This document shows, piece after piece, positions 1 through 4,603 of a stretch of 5,712 bases of DNA. The notes under the pieces were generated by a model. The model worked only from the letters and a program-made list of their open reading frames with translations. It had not been told where the DNA came from and searched no databases. The position numbers and the translations under genes are program-made. Each line of letters begins with the position of its first letter. Position 1 is the first letter of the stretch. Origin of the DNA: Deltaproteobacteria bacterium (lineage in GTDB: Bacteria > Desulfobacterota > Deferrisomatia > Deferrisomatales > Deferrisomataceae); NCBI GenBank assembly GCA_013152215.1, contig JAADGT010000008.1, positions 11,635-17,346 on the forward strand. The letters run 5' to 3'.

Positions 1-1251
1 CTGACCCCCGGGCCCTCCCGGGCGGTTCCGGCGGCCGTGCCCGCTCTTGGGGACGCCCGCTACGACGAGGCCACCGCTCCCCCGACACGCGATGAGCTCC
101 CGCTGGGGGTGCCGCCCGGCTCCACGCCGTCGCCGGCCGGCGACCTCGGGGTCCACGCCCGGGCCGCCCTATACGTCGAAGGCGTGGTCCGGTTCGCCGG
201 CGCCTGGCGTTGGTACGGGGTGATCACGGCGGAGAAGGGCGTGGACAACCAGGGAGGCGCGGTGATCTGGTACGACCCCACCTGGAACGGTTCGAGGCCT
301 GAGCTGTGCACCCGCTGCTGCGGCCTGCGGCTGGATCCCCCAGCCCTGTCCCTGGTGCCCGGCGACCTGGGCACCTTGACCGCCACGGGGGCCGACGGCA
401 CGCCGGTGTGGCAGAGCCTGGATCCCTCGGTCGCCATGGTGGACCCAACCGGGGCCGTGGAGGCGATGGCCGAGGGCACGGCCGCGGTGCGGGCCACCGA
501 CGGGGCCGGGTGCGTGGCCGAGGCCGAGGTGGTCGTCTCCTGCGGGCTGCGCCTGGAAGCGAGCCCTTCCGCGGGGCTCCGGCCCGGGGACCGGGTCATG
601 GTGTCGGCCGTGGGGCTCCACGGCACCCCGGTATGGACCGTGGACACGCCGTCGGTGGTGACCGTCGCCGCGAACCTGGGCCCCACGGTGGAGCTGGAGG
701 CCCTGACCCCCGGGGCGGCCCGGGTGGAGGCCCAGGACACCAATGGGTGCGTGGCCGGCCTGGATCTGGCGGTGAACTGCCCCGCGGCCGGGATCGTGTT
801 CACCCCGACCGACCCGGCCGTGGGAGACCGGGTCGAGCTCTCGGTGCTCGACGCCGGCGACGACCTCACGGCCCGATACCTCTTCTCTGTGGACGGCTCC
901 GACCTGGCCGGACGGGAGTTGCTGCTCGACCAGCCCGGGCCCCGGACTGTGGAGGCCCGCATGAGCACGGCACCCTGCACCGCCGGCCCGACCGTGCTCA
1001 CCCCCCGCTGCCCCGACGTGGCCGTGGCCGCGTCGTCCCCCTCGGCCCAGGTGGGCGTGGCGTTCACCGTGTCGGCCACGGGTCCGGCCGGACAGGACTG
1101 GACCGACCGATTCACCTGGTCGGTGACCCCGGGCGGGGCGGCCCGGGTCGTCGGATCCGAGGTGACCCCGGCGACCCCGGGCACCCTGGTCGTGGAGGGG
1201 GACTGGGCCGGGTGCCCGGCCGGCCCCTTGGAAATCCCGGTCTCCCCCTGA
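1..1251 (+). CDS. Secreted/surface protein with four Big_2-like Ig modules, possibly PilX-like pilus protein (5' partial)
   Basis: The frame is open from base 1, so the N-terminus lies outside the window; the GTG at 37 has no convincing ribosome site and is unlikely to be the start. Numbering codons from base 1, residues 56-94 (alternating hydrophobics and glycines, then GGAVIWYDP) resemble the last rungs of the beta-helix in PilX-type pilus assembly proteins. Four repeats of about 75-80 residues follow, beginning near residues 107, 181, 260 and 337. Repeats 1 and 2 match the bacterial Ig-like (Big_2) pattern: a strand like CGLRL, then a PGD turn, then GTPVW, then a conserved A..G.A.V.A stretch. 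Repeats 3 and 4 are more diverged. Ten cysteines (103, 106, 107, 171, 181, 250, 260, 326, 337, 405) occur at module borders, suggesting disulfides outside the cytoplasm. The Ig-like call is fairly secure; the pilus link is inference. No anchor or sorting motif is seen at the C-terminus. Confidence 0.75.
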   Translation: MTPGPSRAVPAAVPALGDARYDEATAPPTRDELPLGVPPGSTPSPAGDLGVHARAALYVEGVVRFAGAWRWYGVITAEKGVDNQGGAVIWYDPTWNGSRPELCTRCCGLRLDPPALSLVPGDLGTLTATGADGTPVWQSLDPSVAMVDPTGAVEAMAEGTAAVRATDGAGCVAEAEVVVSCGLRLEASPSAGLRPGDRVMVSAVGLHGTPVWTVDTPSVVTVAANLGPTVELEALTPGAARVEAQDTNGCVAGLDLAVNCPAAGIVFTPTDPAVGDRVELSVLDAGDDLTARYLFSVDGSDLAGRELLLDQPGPRTVEARMSTAPCTAGPTVLTPRCPDVAVAASSPSAQVGVAFTVSATGPAGQDWTDRFTWSVTPGGAARVVGSEVTPATPGTLVVEGDWAGCPAGPLEIPVSP

Positions 1252-1267
1252 ACCCGGGTGTTTCTTT
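1236..1267 (+). terminator. Weak candidate terminator of the Ig-repeat gene
   Basis: CCCGG at 1236-1240 can pair with CCGGG at 1254-1258 around a 13-nt loop that includes the stop codon, and TGTTTCTTT follows. The stem is only five base pairs and the T-run overlaps the proposed -35 element of the next gene, so this is a tentative call. Confidence 0.25.
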
Positions 1268-1299
1268 ACACGAACGGTTGTCTTCGTCTACCCTGTAAT
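1265..1299 (+). promoter_or_regulatory. Candidate sigma-70-type promoter for the ThiI-like gene
   Basis: TTTACA at 1265-1270 (five of six to TTGACA) is followed after 18 bp by TACCCT at 1289-1294, which keeps the key T, A and final T of the -10 box. A better -10 by sequence alone is TGTAAT at 1294-1299, but it has no -35 at normal spacing. Either choice starts transcription at about 1301-1306, just before the structured leader. The 8-bp palindrome AATCGATT (1297-1304) lies at the predicted start site and could be an operator. This is an AT-richer stretch than its surroundings, which supports a promoter role. Confidence 0.4.
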
Positions 1300-1311
1300 C
1301 GATTCACACAC

Positions 1312-1345
1312 TCGGCAACCCTGCCGGACGGCGAGGAGTTGCCGA
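1312..1345 (+). promoter_or_regulatory. Leader hairpin 1 (bulged 14-bp stem-loop) upstream of the ThiI-like gene
   Basis: TCGGCAAC (1312-1319) pairs perfectly with GTTGCCGA (1338-1345). The helix continues past a bulged A1337 as CCT/AGG (1320-1322 with 1334-1336) and past a bulged G1333 as GCC/GGC (1323-1325 with 1330-1332), closing a GGAC tetraloop. That makes 14 Watson-Crick pairs with two single-base bulges. It lies in the predicted 5' untranslated region. I do not recognise it as a known riboswitch class. The 3' arm can also pair near the ribosome-binding site, as described in the findings. Confidence 0.6.
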
Positions 1346-1357
1346 ACGGACCACGCG

Positions 1358-1388
1358 GGCGTCCCAGCGAGCCGGGGACGCCTTCTTT
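1358..1388 (+). promoter_or_regulatory. Leader hairpin 2, terminator-like, just before the ribosome-binding site
   Basis: GGCGTCCC (1358-1365) pairs perfectly with GGGACGCC (1375-1382) around a 9-nt loop, and TTCTTT follows at 1383-1388. The form resembles a weak intrinsic terminator or attenuator. It ends one base before the GGAGG ribosome-binding site (1390-1394), which is six bases from the ATG at 1401. It may attenuate transcription or may only hold the ribosome site in a defined context. Confidence 0.5.
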
Positions 1389-1400
1389 CGGAGGCAACCC

Positions 1401-2444
1401 ATGTCGGTGAAAGCGATCGCGCTGCTCTCGGGGGGACTCGACTCGACCCTGGCCGTGAAGATGATGCTGGACCAGGGCATCGAGGTCGTGGCCCTCAACT
1501 TCATGACCCCTTTCTGCAACTGCACAGCCAAGACGAGCTCGTGCAAGCACGAGGCTCTGCGGGTGGCCAGGGAGTTCGGGATCCCGATCCGGGTACGGTA
1601 CAAGGGCATGGAGTACCTGAAGATCGTGGAGAACCCCAAGCACGGGTATGGCCGGGGGCTGAACCCCTGCATCGACTGCCGGATCTTCATGCACCGAGAG
1701 GCCCGGGAGCTCATGGAGGAGGAGGGAGCCCGGTTCCTCGTGACCGGCGAGGTGCTGGGGCAGCGCCCCATGAGCCAGCGCCGCCCGATCCTGAAGCTGA
1801 TCGAGCGCGAGAGCGGCACCGAGGGCCTGGTGCTGCGTCCCCTTTCGGCACACCATTTCGAGCCCACGATCCCCGAGAAGGAGGGCTGGGTCGACCGGGA
1901 GAAGCTCCTGGCCATCCGGGGACGGTCCCGCAAGGAGCAGATCCGCCTGGCGGCCGATCTGGGTGTGACGGACTATCCGTGCCCGGCAGGCGGATGTCTG
2001 CTCACCGACCCGGACTTCGCCGCCAAGCTCAAGGACCTGTTCGAGCACAAGCCCGACTACGACCTGGCCGACGTGCGGCTCCTGCGCACCGGCCGGCACT
2101 TCCGGATCCGACCGGGGCTCAAGGTGGTGGTGGGGCGGAACCAGGGCGAGAACGAGGGGCTGGAACGGGGGGCGCGGGACGAAGACGTGCTCGTGCGCGG
2201 GGACGACTTCAAGGGGCCGTACGCCCTGCTTCGGGAGGCCCCCACCCGCGAGGATCTGCAGATCGTGGGACGGATCCTCCTGCGCTACGCCCACCGGGAC
2301 CGGGGGACCATCAAGGCCCAAAGGGGGGAGCAGGCGGACACCCTCCCGGTGGAGGGAGCGTTGACCGACCCCGAGCTGCTGGAGCTGCGGATCGGCCATC
2401 ACCGGGAGACGGCGGGCAAGGCCTGCAGCGCGGGGGCGGGCTGA
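1401..2444 (+). CDS. ThiI/MnmA-type PP-loop ATPase with NFACT-R-like C-terminal domain, predicted tRNA sulfurtransferase
   Basis: The ATG at 1401 follows GGAGG (1390-1394) at a 6-base spacing and gives 347 residues. The PP-loop SGGLDST at residues 10-16 marks an adenylating N-type ATPase of the ThiI/MnmA group, which activates a tRNA uridine for sulfur transfer. Cysteines lie at 39, 41 and 48, in the motif NPCIDC (90 and 93), and in PCPAGGC (194 and 199). A CxxC pair plus a distant cysteine is the pattern of thiolation enzymes that use either catalytic cysteines or a three-cysteine [4Fe-4S] cluster, so a cytoplasmic iron-sulfur-dependent enzyme is plausible. From about residue 217 (ADVRLLRTGRHFRI, then VVVGRN, then DEDVLVRGDDFKGPYALL) the tail resembles the NFACT-R RNA-binding fold that is fused to ThiI-like domains in some bacteria. 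No THUMP or rhodanese domain is present, unlike classical ThiI. It sits alone between a structured leader and a terminator, so it is probably monocistronic. The exact modified position, such as s4U8, cannot be read from sequence. Confidence 0.85.
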   Translation: MSVKAIALLSGGLDSTLAVKMMLDQGIEVVALNFMTPFCNCTAKTSSCKHEALRVAREFGIPIRVRYKGMEYLKIVENPKHGYGRGLNPCIDCRIFMHREARELMEEEGARFLVTGEVLGQRPMSQRRPILKLIERESGTEGLVLRPLSAHHFEPTIPEKEGWVDREKLLAIRGRSRKEQIRLAADLGVTDYPCPAGGCLLTDPDFAAKLKDLFEHKPDYDLADVRLLRTGRHFRIRPGLKVVVGRNQGENEGLERGARDEDVLVRGDDFKGPYALLREAPTREDLQIVGRILLRYAHRDRGTIKAQRGEQADTLPVEGALTDPELLELRIGHHRETAGKACSAGAG

Positions 2445-2466
2445 GGGGCCGGCCCGCCCCCTTTCC
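2432..2466 (+). terminator. Intrinsic terminator overlapping the stop codon of the ThiI-like gene
   Basis: GGGGGCGGGC (2432-2441) is exactly complementary to GCCCGCCCCC (2452-2461), giving a 10-bp all-GC stem with a 10-nt loop, and TTTCC follows. The TGA stop (2442-2444) is the first codon of the loop, so the last four codons form the 5' arm. The T-tract is short. The stem lies between convergent genes, but the minus-strand side lacks a T-run, so it should act mainly on the plus strand. Confidence 0.65.
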
Positions 2467-2484
2467 TCCGGCCCGAGGGGGGAT

Positions 2485-2862
2485 TCAGTCCTCCTCCGGC
2501 TCGATGAACCCCTTCTCCTCCAGGTAGAGGATGTGCTCGTCGAGCACCTCCTCGATCGTGGCGGGTTCGGCGCCGGTCAACCGGGCGGCAAAGGTGACCA
2601 GCCGGTCCTCCAGGTCCTCGATGCCGTCCAGGTCGGTGCCCGCCGGGGGGACCAGGTCCGCGTGGGCCTGCTGGAGCCTTCGCACCTCGTCCATGAACTC
2701 CTGGCCCTCGTCGTCGTCCGGGATCTCGTACACCCCCAGGGCGCAGTGGAACAGGAAGTCGGCCTCCAGGATCTCCTCCACCGCCTCCACCGCCAGACCG
2801 GTTCGCTCGGCGACCTCCCGAGCGGCCTCCTCCACGTCGTAGAGCATCACTTCTTCGGTCAT
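2485..2862 (-). CDS. Acidic 125-aa protein of unknown function with an internal helical duplication
   Basis: The ATG at 2862 follows AAGGA (2869-2873 on the minus strand) at a 6-base spacing. I do not recognise the family. The protein is very rich in Glu and Asp, has no signal peptide or membrane segment, and is expected to be cytoplasmic and mostly helical. Residues 17-38 and 91-113 look like two copies of one unit: ERTGLAVEAVEEILEADFLF against ARLTGAEPATIEEVLDEHIL, with one gap. The pattern A.RTG....VEE(I/V)L is reminiscent of a helix-turn-helix, but the charge argues against plain DNA binding. The linker at 47-53 (IPDDDEG) is strongly acidic. The same reading frame stays open upstream into the damaged part of the M20 gene, but the ribosome site and protein-like content favour the 2862 start. 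It is separated by 125 bp from the M20 gene and may have its own promoter. Confidence 0.75.
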   Translation of the reverse strand: MTEEVMLYDVEEAAREVAERTGLAVEAVEEILEADFLFHCALGVYEIPDDDEGQEFMDEVRRLQQAHADLVPPAGTDLDGIEDLEDRLVTFAARLTGAEPATIEEVLDEHILYLEEKGFIEPEED

Positions 2863-2897
2863 CTCACGTCCTTCCGGCCGGCTCCCCGGCCCACACT

Positions 2898-2920
2898 CCA
2901 CCGGTGGGATACGGATGATA
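2898..2920 (-). promoter_or_regulatory. Candidate -10 element and palindrome upstream of the acidic small protein
   Basis: On the minus strand TATCAT (2920-2915) matches the -10 consensus at five of six positions and lies about 50 bases before the ATG. No good -35 occurs at 16-18 bp upstream; that place is taken by the heptamer repeat. A perfect 10-bp palindrome, CCACCGGTGG (2898-2907), lies just downstream of the presumed start site and could be an operator. Evidence is by inspection only. Confidence 0.25.
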
Positions 2921-2923
2921 CTT

Positions 2924-2951
2924 CGGTCGTTGGTCGTCGGTCGTCGGTCGA
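2924..2951. repeat. Heptanucleotide tandem repeat, four copies
   Basis: CGGTCGT, TGGTCGT, CGGTCGT and CGGTCGA occur head to tail with no gaps, each differing from the consensus CGGTCGT by at most one base. The tract is entirely intergenic, between the end of the M20 gene and the acidic small protein. Its form resembles the short tandem heptamer repeats scattered in some bacterial genomes. It could also be a cluster of binding sites, since it abuts the candidate -10 element. Confidence 0.7.
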
Positions 2952-2987
2952 AAGGCCATGACCCGCGGGACGACATCGATCTCCAGC

Positions 2988-4083
2988 CTACCAGCCCCCC
3001 GACACCGCGCAAGATTCCAGCACCCCGCGGCACAGGTCCCGATAGAGCCGGGCCGCCTCCATGACCTGGCCCCACCGGACGCGCTCCTCCTCGGCGTGGG
3101 CGAACTCCAGGCTCCCGGGCCCCAGGACGAACGTTGGCACCCCGCAGAGGTGGAACCGGTTGGCATCGCTGTGGCTCCGGAACACCCCCACCGATTCGCC
3201 CCCCACCTGGCGAAACACTCCCACCAGGGGGTCGTCCGCGGGCAGGGAGTAGCCGGGGTCCTCGGTCTCGAAATCCACCCGCAGGCCGTCCGTGTCGGCC
3301 AAGGCCCGCAGCACGGCGGCCCGCACCCGCCCCAGGTCCAGGCCGGGCGGCACGTGGATGTCGGCCCACGCCACCGCCCGGGCCGGCACGGCGAACCCCG
3401 GGTTGGTTGTTTCGAGATGCCGGATGTTCAAGACGGCAGCGTCGGCTCCGGTCCCCGAGAACTCGGGGGTCCCCATGAGGGCGGTCAACCCCGTCAGAAG
3501 CCGCTCGGCCGCGTTGCGGCCCCGCTCGGGCACGCTGGCGTGGGCGCCGGCCCTCGGCCGAGATCTCTACCTCCAGGTACCCGTAGTGGCCGGTGCAAAG
3601 GACCAGGTCGGTGGGCTCCCCCACCACCGCCCGGCCCGGCCGGAACTCACCCAGGAACGCGTCGGCGCCGTCTCCGTCCTCCTCCTCTCCCACCACCAGG
3701 GCCACGCCTACCTCGCGGCCCAGGCCCTGGGCCCGCAGGCACAGGTACGCCTCCAGGATGGCGGCGCACCCCCCTTTCATATCGGCCGTGCCCAGCCCGC
3801 CGATCCACCCCTCCCCCAGATCCCGGGGGCCGTAGTCCTCCAGGTCCCACGCGTCCACCGTGTCCACGTGCCCCACCAGCACCACGGCGGCTTCCGGATC
3901 GCCCAGAAGCAGGTTGTACCGGTCCTCGTCCACCGGCTGCACCCCGTAGGGACAGCCCTGCTCGGACAGGAACTCCTCGAGGTACCCCAGGGCCGCCTCC
4001 TCCTTTCCGGAGGGGCTGTAGATCTCCACCAACGACCAGAACAGCTCCCGCAGCCGCTCCTCCCGGATCTCACCGGATTCCAT
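2988..4083 (-). pseudogene. M20-family metallopeptidase/deacylase (DapE/ArgE-like), split by a frameshift near 3546
   Basis: M20 enzymes are two-zinc hydrolases that cleave dipeptides or N-acyl amino acids. The frame from the ATG at 4083 runs in register to residue 179 (codon 3549-3547). It contains GHVDTV (H72 metal ligand, D74), ADMKGG (D101 bridging), EEEDG (E134 catalytic base, E135 metal) and GEPTD (E156 metal). The sequence then continues in another frame from about 3545 as AHASVPERGRNAAE, a typical M20 lid-domain start, through GVPTFVLGPGSLEFAH with the last zinc-binding His at 3096-3098, to the TAG at 2988. Joined, the product is about 365 residues, a normal length. Family spacing suggests two bases were lost in a G-run (GRGAHAS expected), though one extra base is also possible. 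The start overlaps the acetyltransferase gene by 14 bp, and AAGGAG lies only two bases before the ATG. If the frameshift is real, the peptide ends in unrelated sequence after residue 179. A sequencing or assembly error is equally possible. The substrate cannot be assigned. Confidence 0.8.
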
Positions 4084-4600
4084 GGCTCCTTCGCCTTTTG
4101 CGCTGCTCCCGCAGCTCGTCGAGGTTCATGCTCAGGAACACGTGCGGCCGTGGCTGCTCGAACCCCAGCGACTCGAAGAACCGTAGCGCGGCGTCGTTGT
4201 TCGCGTCCGTGTCTACCATGAGGATCCGCACTCCCTGGTCGGCCATTCGCTCGGCCAACCGCTGCACCAGCCGCTCCCCCACCCTGCGTTTCTGGTATCG
4301 AGGGTCCACCGCCATCCAGACCAAGTACCCGTAGGTCCAAGCCGACCGGGGCTTCGACACCGTGGTGCCCATGGCGAAGCCGACCATGCCGCCGGTCCTG
4401 CGGTCCTCGGCCACGAGGCACAGGTCCGATTCGGTGTGGAACAACCCGGTGACCTCGTACTCGTCCCAGGTGCGGTAGAGGTTCGGAACCTGGGCGGTGA
4501 AGACTCTCTCCCCCAGGTGGTACACGGCGGCCAGGTCGTCGATCTCCATGTCCCGGATCTCGATGGAGGGCCGCGGCTCCCTCCCCTCAACCTTTGCCAT
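4070..4600 (-). CDS. GNAT-family N-acetyltransferase
   Basis: This 176-residue protein is predicted to transfer an acetyl group from acetyl-CoA to an amine. The fold is visible in order: IEIRDMEIDDLAAVYHL (beta-1 and helix 1, residues 13-29), a central GMVGFAMG strand (71-78), then YLVWMAVDPRYQKRRVGERL (92-111), where Q103-K-R-R-V-G is the acetyl-CoA pyrophosphate-binding loop, and NNDAALRFFESLGF (134-147) as motif B. A basic tail (QRKRRR, 166-171) ends the protein. The length is that of a single-domain GNAT. The ATG at 4600 lies three bases after the stop of the transpeptidase gene and has only a weak ribosome site (GGGA), so translational coupling is likely. The 3' end overlaps the M20 start by 14 bp. 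The substrate could be a protein N-terminus, an amino acid or a wall precursor; sequence alone does not decide. Confidence 0.85.
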   Translation of the reverse strand: MAKVEGREPRPSIEIRDMEIDDLAAVYHLGERVFTAQVPNLYRTWDEYEVTGLFHTESDLCLVAEDRRTGGMVGFAMGTTVSKPRSAWTYGYLVWMAVDPRYQKRRVGERLVQRLAERMADQGVRILMVDTDANNDAALRFFESLGFEQPRPHVFLSMNLDELREQRKRRRSHGIR

Positions 4601-4603
4601 GGC

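Noticed and set aside
60..1184. Long open frame on the minus strand opposite the Ig-repeat gene
   Set aside because: Its translation is low-complexity Arg/Ser/Pro/Thr without any recognisable motif, while the plus frame has clear repeated modules. Long antisense frames are common at this GC content.
1301..1400. Known riboswitch class (c-di-GMP/GEMM, TPP, cobalamin, SAM, guanidine) in the leader
   Set aside because: Some short words look similar, but none of the conserved core patterns I know could be laid out over the two hairpins.
2924..2951. CRISPR repeat
   Set aside because: Seven-base units without spacers form a simple tandem repeat.
2864..2987. Small minus-strand coding region between the M20 gene and the acidic protein
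   Set aside because: The only open frame is read through the heptamer repeat and continues from the wrong frame of M20; it has no ribosome site or protein-like composition.
3541..3560. Programmed ribosomal frameshift in the M20 gene
   Set aside because: No slippery heptamer, stimulatory element or precedent in the family is evident; a mutation or sequencing error is simpler.
2485..4083. One 532-residue protein fusing the M20 N-terminus to the acidic protein
   Set aside because: The middle part is Arg/Gly/Pro-rich noise read in the wrong frame after the frameshift. The real M20 C-terminus is in another frame and the acidic protein has its own ribosome site.
2958..4334. Long plus-strand open frame across the M20 and acetyltransferase genes
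   Set aside because: Proline- and arginine-rich, no motif, and it lies antisense to genes with full catalytic signatures.
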